Notes: a model not told the origin generated them from the letters alone. Numbered from the stretch's first letter, positions 26,862 to 36,681 are shown. The stretch is DNA of 64,000 bases from Novosphingobium sp. JCM 18896 (GCF_025938095.1 NZ_JAPCZF010000003.1:1-64000); one strand, 5' to 3'. Program-made: numbers and translations.

Positions 26862-27842
26862 TCAGGCGACGGCGCGCCGAACCTCGCCGATCTTCTTGCC
26901 GTGCTCGAAATAGCCGAGGCCGTAGTCACCCTGGATCGTGCTGCGAACGGTGTGCCGCTCGTACCGGGCATCGCAGCCTTCGACCGCGTGCAGCATGCGG
27001 TGGTTGTCCCAGATCACCATGTCGGCCGGCGACCAGTCGTGCCAGTAGGCGCTCGTCCCCGATCCCATCGCGTTGATCGTGTGGCAGACCTCGTCGAACA
27101 GGGCGTCGCCGGCCTCGTCTTCGTGGTGCTCGAGCCCGACGGCCATCCACAGGCCGGCATGCAGGACCTTCTCGCCGCTCGCGCGCGTCCAGACCGCGGG
27201 ATGCATGGCGCGCGGGAAGATCGCGATCTCCTCGAGCATTTCCGGCGAGGCCCCTTCGCGGCTATCGCCGAGCGGGGTGAAGTTCACACCGAAGCGCATC
27301 CGCGAGAGGCGGGTGTCGAGCGTGTAGATCACGTTCAGCCCTTCGATCCGGTCGCGCAGTGCTGGCGGGAACTGGCGATAGCATTCGATGCCGTCCATGA
27401 ACCCGGTGCGGCCGCCTTCGGGCGCGACCACCGGCGAGCGCAGGACGCCCGCATAGTTGAGCTCGTCGTTGTAGCAGTGATCGAAATGCCAGGGCGAGAA
27501 CCGGGCGACCCGCTTGCCGTCGATCTCGACCAGTCCCTCGACATTGTCGGCATCGTCGCTGGGCGAATCGTGCATGTCGATGACGCCCTGGGCCTCGTCC
27601 TCGGCGGTGCGGGCGGTCGATTTCGTCGGATGGTCCTTGAGCGGCCCGAATATCTTGCTGACCGCCACCTGCATCTTCGCGGTGGCCTCTACGTCCTTGA
27701 ACACGATCAGGCCGCGTTCCTGGAACAGATCGCGCAACTGCTGGCGGACGCTTTCGCTCGCCACCGTCGTCCAGTCGATCCCTTCGACGATCGAACCGAA
27801 ACTCAGATCGCTCCGCAGGTCGCGGGTCGTGATGGCAGACAT
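26862..27842 (-). CDS. TauD/TfdA-family Fe(II)/2-oxoglutarate dioxygenase (copy A)
   Basis: This 326-residue enzyme couples 2-oxoglutarate decarboxylation to substrate hydroxylation. Metal ligands are His119 and Asp121 (PWHFDHCYN) and the distal His in DNHRMLHAVEG; the 2-oxoglutarate Arg is in RHTVRSTIQGDYGLG. The ATG at 27842 follows GAGGGAAGTGCG. It is closely similar in motif order to copy B at 46580-47542, including the GVLRS, FMDGIE and WTR.SGEKVLH stretches. It is convergent with the LLM gene and divergent from a TetR gene. Confidence 0.9.
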   Translation of the reverse strand: MSAITTRDLRSDLSFGSIVEGIDWTTVASESVRQQLRDLFQERGLIVFKDVEATAKMQVAVSKIFGPLKDHPTKSTARTAEDEAQGVIDMHDSPSDDADNVEGLVEIDGKRVARFSPWHFDHCYNDELNYAGVLRSPVVAPEGGRTGFMDGIECYRQFPPALRDRIEGLNVIYTLDTRLSRMRFGVNFTPLGDSREGASPEMLEEIAIFPRAMHPAVWTRASGEKVLHAGLWMAVGLEHHEDEAGDALFDEVCHTINAMGSGTSAYWHDWSPADMVIWDNHRMLHAVEGCDARYERHTVRSTIQGDYGLGYFEHGKKIGEVRRAVA

Positions 27843-27897
27843 CGCACTTCCCTCGTTTCCGGGCATCGCTCCTTGCCGGGAGGCTTCCCTTTTGTTG

Positions 27898-27917
27898 GAA
27901 TTGACACAAATTCAATT
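27898..27917. promoter_or_regulatory. Overlapping palindromes AATTGA-N7-TCAATT and GAATT-N6-AATTC, candidate TetR operator
   Basis: Two overlapping inverted repeats, 27899-27917 and 27898-27913, lie 56 bp upstream of the TauD start in the region shared with the divergent TetR gene. The TTCAATT arm recurs near the TetR start (about 28071-28078). This fits an autoregulated divergent TetR site and is inferred from symmetry and position. Confidence 0.5.
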
Positions 27918-28098
27918 ATGGATCGGTGCCAACGTGCCGTGCGGTGAAAGCCGACCCTGCGCGAGCATTTTCCGGCCAGATCTAGAAATCGCGGAATGCA
28001 CGCTTGATCGGCCGTCGAACGCTGATCGCAGTTGCTTGTCGCCATCGTTCGGATAGGGCGTTGAATAAGGTTCAATTCGAAGGGTTGCGGCACGGCAA

Positions 28099-28782
28099 AT
28101 GGCAGGGTCCAAGCGCGTCACGAAGGCCTCCGTTCCGGCTGCCGAGCGAGCGCAGCGGGGGCAGAAGCTCGTCAAGAAGGCCATGGCCCTGGGCAACAAG
28201 GGCAACAAGACGCGTGCGCTGTTGATGGCGAGTGCCAGGAGGCTGCTCGATGCCAATTCGCCGCTGGGCCTTTCGGCAGCGGCGATCAGCAAGGAGGCGG
28301 GCACTTCCCCGCCCACGTTCTACGTCTATTTCGAGAACGTCGAGGACATCCTCTGGGCGCTCTGTGAGGAAATCAGCCAGGACGTCTCGCATCTGTTCGA
28401 CGACGAGGCCTTCCTGCGCGTGGACGATAGGCTCGAAGACGATGCGCTCGCTTTCGTGCGTGGCTACTGCGCGATCTGGGCCGAGCATGGACCGCTCCTG
28501 CTCTACCGCAACATGGAGGCCGATCGCGGCAACAAGCGGTTCAATCAGCTCGTGCTGCGCATCGCCCTGCCCATACTCGAAGGCATAACCGAGCGGATCG
28601 TCGAGGCGGACGTTGGCAGCCAGCCCGTATCGCGGGTGGATGCCAATGCGGAAGCGGTCGTCCTGGTCAGCGCCATCGACCGCATCGCGGCGGCGCTGCA
28701 CCTCTGGCCCGACGAGAGCCTCATGCCCGAGGTCCTGCTCCGCGCCGAGGCGCGCGTATTGACCCGCATGCTGCGGAGGTGA
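28099..28782 (+). CDS. TetR-family transcriptional regulator
   Basis: This 227-residue protein has a Lys/Arg-rich N-terminal extension of about 35 residues, then a TetR helix-turn-helix (SPLGLSAAAISKEAGTSPPT, FYVYFENVEDIL) and a helical ligand-binding part. It reads away from TauD copy A, with candidate operators in the gap. It probably regulates TauD copy A and itself. Confidence 0.88.
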   Translation: MAGSKRVTKASVPAAERAQRGQKLVKKAMALGNKGNKTRALLMASARRLLDANSPLGLSAAAISKEAGTSPPTFYVYFENVEDILWALCEEISQDVSHLFDDEAFLRVDDRLEDDALAFVRGYCAIWAEHGPLLLYRNMEADRGNKRFNQLVLRIALPILEGITERIVEADVGSQPVSRVDANAEAVVLVSAIDRIAAALHLWPDESLMPEVLLRAEARVLTRMLRR

Positions 28783-29095
28783 TTTTGCGGGTCGGCTGCA
28801 CCGGTGCGCCTTTGTCGAGGCTCTCTTTGCTGTTCGTGTTGCGTCAATGATGGGCTGTCTCGCAAGGCCTGGCGATCGACCAATACCGCGTTCCCCCGAT
28901 GCCCGGCGGGCAAGCGCGAGTAAATCTATGTCGCCCATCACGGATATCCAGCTTCCGCAACGATCCAGCCTCAGCCTACCCCATCGACATGCAGAGGTTC
29001 GGCAAGACATCGAAGCGATCATTCCGCCCAGAGATTGCGCCGCCGTCGATGGAAGATGGATCGAGTGATACGCTGATCCGAAGCCGAACGCCGTG
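28783..29095. other. Intergenic region, no feature recognised
   Basis: About 310 bp between the TetR gene and the cytochrome b gene. Frames on both strands give low-complexity Arg/Pro/Ser-rich products without family resemblance. No terminator or strong palindrome was found. Confidence 0.4.
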
Positions 29096-29875
29096 ATGGG
29101 CCAAGCCGTAGGATCCACTTCGGGGAACTTGGAGGAGGGAGCCCTACGCGATGTCGCCCGCCCCGACATGCCTCCAAGAGATCGCACGGGGCACTCGATC
29201 GTGGTGCGCATCTCGCATTGGCTGATCGTGGCGGCCGTATTTGCGCTGACACTCTCCGGCACGAACATACTGACGTCTCATCCCCGGCTCTATTGGGGGG
29301 AAACCGGCAACGTGAACGATGAGCCATGGTTGGTCATACCCATCCCGGCCTCCCGGAGGTCCGTACCGACCGCCTACGACTTTCGGCTGGAAGACCGGAA
29401 CGGTTGGAGCCGCAATCTTCATTTCGAGGCCGCTTGGGTCCTGGTTCTGACCGGGCTTGTCTATGGCCTATGGGGCTTTGCCAGTGGGCACTTCAGGCGC
29501 GATCTGATCCCAGGGCGCGGCGACCGGAACTGGCGGGCATTCTCCGCGACTGTTGCCAAGTACGCTCGCCATTTCCTTCGCAAGGAGCCGCTGCCGACGG
29601 ATGAAATCGCCTATAATCCGCTGCAGCGGGTGACCTACCTCGTGGTCATCTTTCTGCTGTTTCCAGCGATCATTGCCAGCGGCCTTGCGATGTCCCCTTA
29701 TCTCGCGGCGGCCTGGCCGGGATTGGTGGAGTTCTTCGGCGGGCGGCAATCGGCCCGCTCCTTCCACTTCCTGCTGGTATCGGGGCTTCTCGGCTTTGCC
29801 GTCGTCCACGTCATCCTCGTCAAGGTCTCGGGATTCTCGCGACTGCTTCGCGGAATGACGATCGGACATGGGTAG
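29096..29875 (+). CDS. Membrane cytochrome b, electron partner of the molybdopterin oxidoreductase
   Basis: This 259-residue integral membrane protein has four hydrophobic segments. Likely heme ligands are His in IVVRISHWLIVAAV, HFEAAWVLVLTG, FHFLLVSG and VVHVILVKVSG. It resembles the b561/thiosulfate-reductase-like cytochrome b that anchors periplasmic molybdoenzymes and passes electrons to or from quinone. Its stop overlaps the next start by 8 bp, so the two are coupled. The start is uncertain: ATG 29096 lacks a clear binding site, while GGAGGAGGGA at about 29130 precedes an out-of-frame ATG at 29149. ATG 29167 is the other in-frame choice. Confidence 0.8.
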   Translation: MGQAVGSTSGNLEEGALRDVARPDMPPRDRTGHSIVVRISHWLIVAAVFALTLSGTNILTSHPRLYWGETGNVNDEPWLVIPIPASRRSVPTAYDFRLEDRNGWSRNLHFEAAWVLVLTGLVYGLWGFASGHFRRDLIPGRGDRNWRAFSATVAKYARHFLRKEPLPTDEIAYNPLQRVTYLVVIFLLFPAIIASGLAMSPYLAAAWPGLVEFFGGRQSARSFHFLLVSGLLGFAVVHVILVKVSGFSRLLRGMTIGHG

Positions 29876-30627
29876 GAAGACCGTAGCGATGGATCGGATC
29901 GGTCGACGCAGTCTAATCGCGATGCTTGCCGGCGCTTCGGGCTTCGGGATGGCGAAGGCCGTATGGGGCCGATCGGACCTCATCCCTCCCGATCATGGTG
30001 GACCATACGGGCTGGGCAATACCTTGACCTATGGAGCATCCCGCCTCGTGACCGGTGATGCGCTCGCGCGCGAATTCCCCCGCACGATGATCTCGCAGGA
30101 GCCCTTTGCGAACGGCTTCGGAGCCTTGCCCGAGGCGTTTCACGCCATGAACGACCGCGGCTTCGTCGACTGGCGGCTCGTCGTCGACGGCATGGTCGAA
30201 AAGCCGCTGTCGTTATCGCTCGCCGATCTCAGGAAGATGCCGAGGCGAAGCCAGATTACGGAAGTGGCCTGCGAAGAGGGATGGTCGTACATCGCGGAAT
30301 GGCACGGCACTCCGCTGGCGCACGTGCTCGACCTGGCCGGGCTGAAACCGGGCGTCAAATTCATCTCTTACGGCACCATTCAGCCCAATAAGTGGGACAC
30401 GATCGATCTGGACGAGGCCATGCACCCTCAGACGTTGCTGAGCTTCGGCATGAATGGGGGTGCTCTGCCCGTCGAATTCGGTGGTCCCTTGAGAATGCGA
30501 GCCCCGCCAGCTGGGTTACAAGAGCCTCAAGTTCATCACGACTATCACGGCGGCGAGTTCGATCGAGTCCGTGCGCACGGGGCTGGGCAACGGCGATCCC
30601 GACTATTCGTGGTTCGGTGGCATATGA
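29868..30627 (+). pseudogene. Molybdopterin-dependent oxidoreductase (sulfite oxidase/YedY fold), frameshifted near its C-terminus
   Basis: A Tat-type signal (GRRSLIAMLAGASGFGMAKA) leads to a sulfite-oxidase-fold domain with the molybdenum ligand Cys in EVACEEGWSYIAEW. Up to GGPLRMR the frame is normal. Then the expected continuation PRQLGYKSLKFITTI, ending DPDYSWFGGI, appears only in the next frame, with its stop at 30625-30627. The break lies at about 30499-30505 and needs two missing bases or one extra. If real, it removes the last 40 or so residues; a sequencing error is possible. The intact protein would be about 250 residues, normal for cytochrome-b-linked members. Confidence 0.75.
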
Positions 30628-30667
30628 GCCCGCCACGCACATTCGCCCGGGCTAGCCGAGGTCTCGA

Positions 30668-31753
30668 TCATTCGGGGACGCTGGCGCCTGGTGACGAACG
30701 TCGGCTCTTCATGAGCGGCTGGATACGGGTTCCGAAGGCTTCGACGCCCTCGAGAAAATCGTCGAACGTCAGCAATACTCCGCCGGTGTTCGGCACCTCG
30801 GCCATTTCGTCGAGCATTCTGGCGACACTGGCGTAGGAGCCCACCAGAGTTCCCATGTTGATGTTGACCGCGCCTTCGGGCGCTGCGAGCTGGCGGACGT
30901 TCGTGTCGGCATTGACCGTGTCCTTCGCGCCCTGGTCGGCAAGCCAGCCGATCGCCTCGAGATCGATGCCGTCGTTGTAGCTCTGCCATTTGGCCATCGC
31001 TTCGTCGTCGGTCTCGGCGGCGATGATCATCACGAGCACGAAGACCGACACCTTGCGTCCGGTCACCTCCAGCGCCTTGGCGAGACGCTCGTTGTTGCCG
31101 GAGAACGCCTTGGGTGAGTTGACCCCGACGCCGAGGCAAAAGGCATAGTCGGCCCATTTCGCCGAGAACGCGAGACCGGCGTCCGACGAGCCGGCGCAGA
31201 TGATCTTCATCTCGCCTTCGGGCTGCGGACGGACGAGGCAGTCGTCCATCGTGTAGTATTCGCCCTTGAAATCGCTGCGCCCGGTCTCCCACAGCTCGCG
31301 CAGGATGCCGGCATATTCGTCGAGCATCTTGTAGCGATTGCGGAAGTGCTCGTCGCCGGGCCAGACCCCCATCTGGGTATATTCGGGCGGCTGCCAGCCG
31401 GTGATGAGGTTGAGCCCGAACCGGCCGTGGCTGATCGAATCGATCGTGTTGCACATCCGCGCGGCGAAGGCCGGCGGGATGATCAGCGTGGGGCAGGTCG
31501 CATAGATCTTGATCCGCTCGGTGACCGCGGCGAGGCCGGCCATCAGGGTGAAGCTCTCGAGCCCATATTCCCAGAACTGCGTCTTGCCGCCGAAACCCCG
31601 CAGCTTGATCATCGACAGCAGGAAATCGAGCCCGTGCTCCTCGGCTTTCAGCGCGATCGCCTTGTTCAGATCGAAGCTCGGCAGGTACTGCGGCGCGTTC
31701 TCGCTGATCAGCCAGCCGTTGTTGTTGATCGGAACGAAGACGCCGACTTGCAT
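30668..31753 (-). CDS. rutA: RutA-type pyrimidine monooxygenase (LLM flavoprotein)
   Basis: This 361-residue FMN-dependent enzyme opens the uracil ring, giving ureidoacrylate peracid. The N-terminus [20 protein letters not shown] and the stretches [40 protein letters not shown] and [13 protein letters not shown] match RutA. The start at 31753 follows AGGAGC. It is the last gene of rutBCDA on the minus strand, 4 bp after rutD. The partner flavin reductase RutF is absent from the window. Its C-terminus converges on the frameshifted molybdo gene 41 bp away. Confidence 0.93.
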   Translation of the reverse strand: MQVGVFVPINNNGWLISENAPQYLPSFDLNKAIALKAEEHGLDFLLSMIKLRGFGGKTQFWEYGLESFTLMAGLAAVTERIKIYATCPTLIIPPAFAARMCNTIDSISHGRFGLNLITGWQPPEYTQMGVWPGDEHFRNRYKMLDEYAGILRELWETGRSDFKGEYYTMDDCLVRPQPEGEMKIICAGSSDAGLAFSAKWADYAFCLGVGVNSPKAFSGNNERLAKALEVTGRKVSVFVLVMIIAAETDDEAMAKWQSYNDGIDLEAIGWLADQGAKDTVNADTNVRQLAAPEGAVNINMGTLVGSYASVARMLDEMAEVPNTGGVLLTFDDFLEGVEAFGTRIQPLMKSRRSSPGASVPE

Positions 31754-31757
31754 GGTT

Positions 31758-32564
31758 TCAGCTCCTGAAGGGCGGCGCTTCGCCGGCAAGCCAGGCGCAG
31801 ACGTCGCGGTTGAACGGTTCGGGCACGGTCACGTTGCATGCGTGACCGCCCCACGGCAGGTGCAGGTGAAATGCGTCGGCGATCAGTTCGGCGAGCGCCG
31901 GCGCGTTGGTCCAGGGGACGAGCAGGTCGTCCGCGGCGCTGATCAGCAACACCGGTGCGGCGATTTCGCTCACCCAGCCCGTGCAGTCGAACGAGCGGGC
32001 CGCGGCGATGCGCTTTTCCATCGTCGCGTCGCCGGGCCAGTGCGCGAGATGCGTTTCGGTATCGGCGGTCAGGCGCGCGTCGTTCTCGGAAAGCCAGGTC
32101 GGCGGAAACAGGAACAGCGGTTGGGCTTCGAGATAGGCGCGCGCGCCTGCAGTTCGCAGCAGTGTAAGGCGGGTGGAAAAGCAGCGCGCGGTCTGCGGGT
32201 CGAGCCGGGGCCAGCCGTTGATCACGACGAGCCGGTCCACCCGCGAAGGGGCGATGCGAGCGACTTCCAGCGCCGCCATGCCGCCGATCGCATGCCCCAG
32301 CAGATGCGCGCGCTCGATGCCCAGCGCATCCATCAGGGAGAGCATGTCCGTGCCCAGGTCGGCGAGCGTCGTCTCGTCGGGCAAGGCACGGTCGCTACGT
32401 CCGGTGCCGCGATGGTCGTAGGCGATGACCCGGAATCGTTCGGCCAGAGCCGGGATGTTCGGCGCCCAGTAGCTCGCCGAGCCGCCCAGGCCGCTCGACA
32501 GGATCAGCGGCGGTGCATCCGGCGCCCCGTGCAATTCATAGTAGAGCTCTGCCGCCTCAGCCAA
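31758..32564 (-). CDS. rutD: RutD-type alpha/beta hydrolase
   Basis: This 268-residue alpha/beta-hydrolase-fold protein acts in the rut pathway at the aminoacrylate/malonic-semialdehyde step. The usual GxSxG elbow reads GHAIGG, with Ala at the nucleophile position; E. coli RutD has the same replacement, so this is a family feature rather than damage. Other matches are [22 protein letters not shown] and [12 protein letters not shown]. It overlaps rutC by 8 bp and is followed by rutA after 4 bp. Confidence 0.93.
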   Translation of the reverse strand: MAEAAELYYELHGAPDAPPLILSSGLGGSASYWAPNIPALAERFRVIAYDHRGTGRSDRALPDETTLADLGTDMLSLMDALGIERAHLLGHAIGGMAALEVARIAPSRVDRLVVINGWPRLDPQTARCFSTRLTLLRTAGARAYLEAQPLFLFPPTWLSENDARLTADTETHLAHWPGDATMEKRIAAARSFDCTGWVSEIAAPVLLISAADDLLVPWTNAPALAELIADAFHLHLPWGGHACNVTVPEPFNRDVCAWLAGEAPPFRS

Positions 32565-32940
32565 TGTGCGCCACGCTGGCGATCTCGACCAGACAGTCGG
32601 GCTTCACCAGCTCCGCCTTGATGCAATAGCGCGCGGGCTTCGCGCCCGGAAAGTACTCGGCATAGACCGCGTTGAACGCCGCGTAGTCGGCCAGATCCTT
32701 GAGGAAGATGTGATTCATCGCGACGTCTTCGAGCTTCGCGCCGGCGGCTTCGAGCGTGATCTTGATCACGTCGAGGACATGCCGCGTCTGCGCGGCGGCA
32801 TCGCCGACGTGGAGCACCGCGCCGCCTTCGCCCAGCGCCAGCACGCCCGAGACATAGACCGTGTTCCCTGCTTTCGCCCCGGCCGAATAAGGCGCGATCG
32901 GCGTCGGAAACTGCGGCGGGTTGATCGGCTCGAACGGCAT
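32557..32940 (-). CDS. rutC: RutC, RidA-family aminoacrylate deaminase/peracid reductase
   Basis: This 127-residue RidA-like trimeric protein has the pattern [20 protein letters not shown], then [20 protein letters not shown], as in RutC. It is thought to deaminate 3-aminoacrylate in uracil breakdown. The ATG at 32940 is preferred over GTG 32943 because AGGGAGTGAAGTG precedes it at normal spacing. It lies between rutB (11-bp gap) and rutD (8-bp overlap). Confidence 0.93.
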   Translation of the reverse strand: MPFEPINPPQFPTPIAPYSAGAKAGNTVYVSGVLALGEGGAVLHVGDAAAQTRHVLDVIKITLEAAGAKLEDVAMNHIFLKDLADYAAFNAVYAEYFPGAKPARYCIKAELVKPDCLVEIASVAHIG

Positions 32941-32951
32941 CACTTCACTCC

Positions 32952-33686
32952 CTAGGGGCTTGGGGCGGGCATCTGACCGACAGCCGTGCAGAAATCGGCG
33001 ACGGTCCCGACCCAGCCGAAGAATTTCTCGACATTGTAGATCGTCGCCTCGCGAATGAAGTCAGGGCCGAGGTGGTGCGTGGCATCTTCGAGCATCACGC
33101 CGAAATACTCGAGGTGGAAGCCGTCGCGCAGCGTCGATTCGACGCAGACGTTGCTGGCGATGCCGACGAAGACCAGGGTCCTGATGCCGCGCGCGCGCAA
33201 CACGCTGTCGAGCTGCGAATTGAAGAAGGCCGAGTAGCGCGGCTTGTGTACGCGCAGATCTTGGGGCTGGGGCGCGAGTGCCTCGACCAGATCGTAGTCC
33301 CAGGTTCCCCGCGCGAGCAGCTTGCCGGCCAGTTCGGGGCGTGCACGCATCGTCTTCAGGGCGTTCGACTTGTGCCAATTGGGGGACGCGGGCGTGCCCG
33401 CTTCGACGTAGTCGGCATCCCATCCATTCTGGAGGAACACGATCGGCAGACCGGCCCCGCGCGCGGCTTCGAGCACGCGCGCGATGTTGCCGATCACCGC
33501 GGCGGCGGGCGACACGTCGAAGCCTGCCTGGTCGACATAGCCACCGGGGCTGGCATAGGCGTTCTGCATGTCGACGACGACGACCGCGGTACTCTTCGCG
33601 CCGAGCCGGATCGGCTCCGGCCGTGCGGGGAGGATGACCGATCGCGGATCGGCAGTAGGGTCGGGCTCGACGATTGTCTGGCTCAC
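32952..33686 (-). CDS. rutB: RutB ureidoacrylate amidohydrolase (isochorismatase fold)
   Basis: This 244-residue hydrolase splits (Z)-3-ureidoacrylate (or its peracid) into carbamate and aminoacrylate. The triad is Asp39 ([10 protein letters not shown]), Lys148 ([10 protein letters not shown]) and Cys181 ([20 protein letters not shown]). It is the first gene of rutBCDA, transcribed away from the OsmC-like gene. The TetR-type regulator RutR, RutE, RutF and the RutG permease are not seen nearby. Confidence 0.94.
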   Translation of the reverse strand: MSQTIVEPDPTADPRSVILPARPEPIRLGAKSTAVVVVDMQNAYASPGGYVDQAGFDVSPAAAVIGNIARVLEAARGAGLPIVFLQNGWDADYVEAGTPASPNWHKSNALKTMRARPELAGKLLARGTWDYDLVEALAPQPQDLRVHKPRYSAFFNSQLDSVLRARGIRTLVFVGIASNVCVESTLRDGFHLEYFGVMLEDATHHLGPDFIREATIYNVEKFFGWVGTVADFCTAVGQMPAPSP

Positions 33687-33922
33687 ACGCGCACTATCGT
33701 GCGATCGCGAAAAATGATCAACCGTTCACACGATCGCGGGTGCTCGGTGCCCGGCGGCGCGGCCAGGCAGCTTGGCAGATCTTTTCGCTGCTCGCCGACG
33801 TAGCCGTCGTCCAGCGTGCTTTCCGGCCTCTTCGCAAGCTGGCATAGAGAGCGAATGTGATGTCCCTTGAGCGCCGGAAGGCGTCATCGGGCTAACGACG
33901 AATCTAGCGAAGGACGATTTGG

Positions 33923-34438
33923 ATGGCGCAGGCTGACGGGGCGCTGGATGCCGGAATCGCGACCGAGACGGGACGCGGACGTTTCGAGGTGTCGGTTTCG
34001 ACGGGCGGGGTGCAGTTCCTCGCCGACGAGCCGGAAGATGTAGGCGGCCTGGGATCGGGCCCGACGCCCTATCAGATCCTGGCTTCCGCGCTCGCGGCCT
34101 GCACCACGATGACTCTGCGACTCTATGCCGACCGCAAGGGCTGGGACATCAAGGACCTGCGGACCGCGGTGGGACATTACCGCGAAGAAGGTAACGTCCA
34201 GCCCGACGTGTTCGTGCGACGCATATCTTTCTCCGGTGAACTCGATGCCGAGCAGCGCGAACGCCTTCTGGGTATCGCCGATCGATGCCCGGTCCACAAC
34301 ACGCTCAGGGGCGGTGTGCGGATCGAAACCCGGTTGGGCGACGCCCTGCCCAAGGCCGCGCCGTCGACCACGCACATGGTCGACATGGAAGCCCTCATCG
34401 ACGTGGGACGCGGATCCTACGACTTCACCGAGCGGTGA
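33923..34438 (+). CDS. OsmC-family peroxiredoxin-like protein
   Basis: This 171-residue protein has the OsmC/Ohr pattern, with redox Cys60 (PYQILASALAACTTMTLRLY) and Cys122 (ADRCPVHNT). The spacing fits the OsmC/YhfA-like subgroup that reduces organic peroxides with thiols. It is divergent from rutB, with about 235 bp between starts. A role in coping with the peracids or peroxides of neighbouring flavin enzymes is possible but not shown. Confidence 0.9.
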   Translation: MAQADGALDAGIATETGRGRFEVSVSTGGVQFLADEPEDVGGLGSGPTPYQILASALAACTTMTLRLYADRKGWDIKDLRTAVGHYREEGNVQPDVFVRRISFSGELDAEQRERLLGIADRCPVHNTLRGGVRIETRLGDALPKAAPSTTHMVDMEALIDVGRGSYDFTER

Positions 34439-34525
34439 GCTTGTCGGATTGATCCTTACGGATGGCGTTCGAGCTCGTGGGGCTGTCCCGGCTTCAGCTA
34501 ACGGCGAATAGTCGACGACAGTCCG

Positions 34526-36646
34526 TCAGCGCACGATGATCCGAACCCGATCGAGATTCTGCAGCCGTGCGTAAGGCGTGGTCGCATCACCCTGCCGCTG
34601 GGAAATCCCGCGGAGTGTGACGAAGTAGGTGCCCGGCTGTGCGAAGCTGTGGCTCAGCGTCACCGTCGCCTTCGTTGCATTGCGCTCGATCGGCGAGGAG
34701 CTTGCGAAAGATCCCGAACCGTCGAGATCCCATTGCGCGGCGATCAGCGAGCCGGCGCCAGGCGGGACTGCGATCGTGCCCGTGAGGCGCACGGGCCGGC
34801 CACTGCCGACCTCTACCCGTTTGCTGCCGTTCGCGAGGAGCGAGACGACCGGCTGGATGCCGCGGCGCTCGGACGCGGTGGCGGGGACGACGATCTGGGT
34901 GTCTCCCGTCACCGAGAAACGGGTGCTGCCCGGCGGCGGCGTGCCCTTTTCCACCCAGGAGGCGAGGTCGCGCAGCGCCTGGTGGAGCATGCCGAGATAG
35001 CCGACCGTGTGCGTCGCGTCCTCCTGGCCGACCGAATCGCCGTGGAGCGCATGATCGGTGAACCACAGGCGGAAGTGCTGGTCGGTTGCCGCGCCGTAGT
35101 GCTTGCGCACCTGGTCGCGATACCAGACGGCCTGCCACGGCCAGGCCTCGCGGTCCCATAGCGATTCCACCAGGATCATCTTGCCGTCCCACTGGCCATT
35201 CGGAACCGTGCCGGCCGCGCCTTTCGCGAACAGCGGGCCGAGCAGCATCGGCCGCTGCGGATAGAGCGGCTTGCCATCGGGGTCGCGGAACTGGTCGTAG
35301 CCGGGATAGTCGCGGCCCGGCACCTGATGGCGATGGTAGGTCTGTGCGGCGAGGTAGTTCGAATTGTCGACTTGGACCGCGTCGCCGGGGGCGATCTTCG
35401 TGGCGATCTCTTGGCTGGCCATGCCGAGGACGACGATGTCTCCGGCGATCTTGCTGACCGACAGCCGCTGTCCTTTGGCCGCGCCCGACAGGACGATCAG
35501 ATCGCCGCCGAGGAAGTCGATCGATGGCGGGGTATGGGCCATTCGATAGCCCACCACCCGCTTGCCGCCTTCGCCCTGGAGCGCGGCGAAGGAGTTGTCG
35601 ACGTCGCCATCGACCGTGCCGTTGACGATCCGCGGATTGATTCCGAGCCGGGCGGCCTCGGCCGCGGTGATGGGTACCACGACCGCGGTCTGGTGCTGCA
35701 TTCGATAGGGAGCGAGCTGTTCGGGATGGTCGAATCCCAGATAACCGGGTTTGGTCCAGAAGTCGGTGAAGTAGCTGGGATCGGCCGCGAGCACGCCGCC
35801 GTAGATCGCCGGGAAGGCGTGCACGCCCATCGTCTTCCAGCCGAACCACGACTTGACCGGAAAACCCATCCGCGTCGCTTCGCGCAGCGCCGCCGCCTCT
35901 TCGTCGGACAGCCCGGCATAGGGATCGCCACTGCCGCCGGGCTCGACGGCATCGACGATCCGCGGAAACTTCTTCTCGAGCACCCGCATCGCATGCATGC
36001 GTACGGTGAAGTTCGACGGGCTCGCCATCGGCGTGCCGAGGACATAGGGCACGACCCCATCCCAAACGCCGCGCGTGTTCTCGTAGGAGCCGACCGTGCG
36101 GTAGGCGCCGCCGCTGCCGCCATAGGCATAGCCGTAAGGCCGCCTGCCGCCGTACATCTGCAGCGCGACCACACGCGAATATTGGGCCGCGGCGGCATTG
36201 GCACGAAAGGCGCCGATCGTCGGGTCGGCCGAAAGACCCGGGCCGCCGGTGTTCGATTGGCCGCCGCCATTGGTTTCGATGAAATAGCCCCGCGAGGCGA
36301 TGGCGAAGCCGATCTTGTTGCCTTCGCCCGGCGGCACGCGCTGGGCGAGGTTCTCATTGTCGGGGGCCGGGGTGAAGTGCTGGAAGAACCGGCCCTGGTA
36401 CTGCTCCTTGGGCGGGAGGTAGAACGAGAACCGGGTGTCGGTGCCCCTGAAGCCGCCGTGGACATAGCGGTGGCGCACCGGCGCGTCGCGCCACTCGTCG
36501 ATGTCGACATAGGGCTGGCTGAACATCGGATCGACGGCCGGCTGGCTCGTGGGCGTCGGCTGGGGCGTCGCCGGTGGAGATGGTGCTGCCCCTGCGAGCA
36601 GAACAGCCGTCAAGACCAGGCCGATGGCCGTCGATCCTTTGTTCAT
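34526..36646 (-). CDS. Secreted alpha/beta hydrolase-like protein with C-terminal PKD-like domain
   Basis: This 706-residue protein has a signal peptide (NKGSTAIGLVLTAVLLAG) and a Pro/Thr-rich linker. The long catalytic-like region contains YGYAYGGSGGAYRTVGSYEN, resembling a nucleophile elbow (Ser in GGSGG), and a late His in FTDHALHGDS. A PKD-like beta-sandwich closes the protein (about 610-706, ending THDxxQPGTYFVTLRG-type strands). The start at 36646 gives the signal peptide; the longer open frame beyond it is the receptor gene out of frame. It is just downstream of the TonB receptor on the same strand, so it may cleave the receptor's substrate outside the cell. The exact family is unknown to me. 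Confidence 0.75.
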   Translation of the reverse strand: MNKGSTAIGLVLTAVLLAGAAPSPPATPQPTPTSQPAVDPMFSQPYVDIDEWRDAPVRHRYVHGGFRGTDTRFSFYLPPKEQYQGRFFQHFTPAPDNENLAQRVPPGEGNKIGFAIASRGYFIETNGGGQSNTGGPGLSADPTIGAFRANAAAAQYSRVVALQMYGGRRPYGYAYGGSGGAYRTVGSYENTRGVWDGVVPYVLGTPMASPSNFTVRMHAMRVLEKKFPRIVDAVEPGGSGDPYAGLSDEEAAALREATRMGFPVKSWFGWKTMGVHAFPAIYGGVLAADPSYFTDFWTKPGYLGFDHPEQLAPYRMQHQTAVVVPITAAEAARLGINPRIVNGTVDGDVDNSFAALQGEGGKRVVGYRMAHTPPSIDFLGGDLIVLSGAAKGQRLSVSKIAGDIVVLGMASQEIATKIAPGDAVQVDNSNYLAAQTYHRHQVPGRDYPGYDQFRDPDGKPLYPQRPMLLGPLFAKGAAGTVPNGQWDGKMILVESLWDREAWPWQAVWYRDQVRKHYGAATDQHFRLWFTDHALHGDSVGQEDATHTVGYLGMLHQALRDLASWVEKGTPPPGSTRFSVTGDTQIVVPATASERRGIQPVVSLLANGSKRVEVGSGRPVRLTGTIAVPPGAGSLIAAQWDLDGSGSFASSSPIERNATKATVTLSHSFAQPGTYFVTLRGISQRQGDATTPYARLQNLDRVRIIVR

Positions 36647-36681
36647 AACCTTTATGCCTTTTTCGATGCGACCCGAGCGGT

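Noticed and set aside
31906..32136. RutD nucleophile Ala instead of Ser as a sign of inactivation
   Set aside because: E. coli RutD also has GHALG at this position, so it is a feature of the family and not a mutation.
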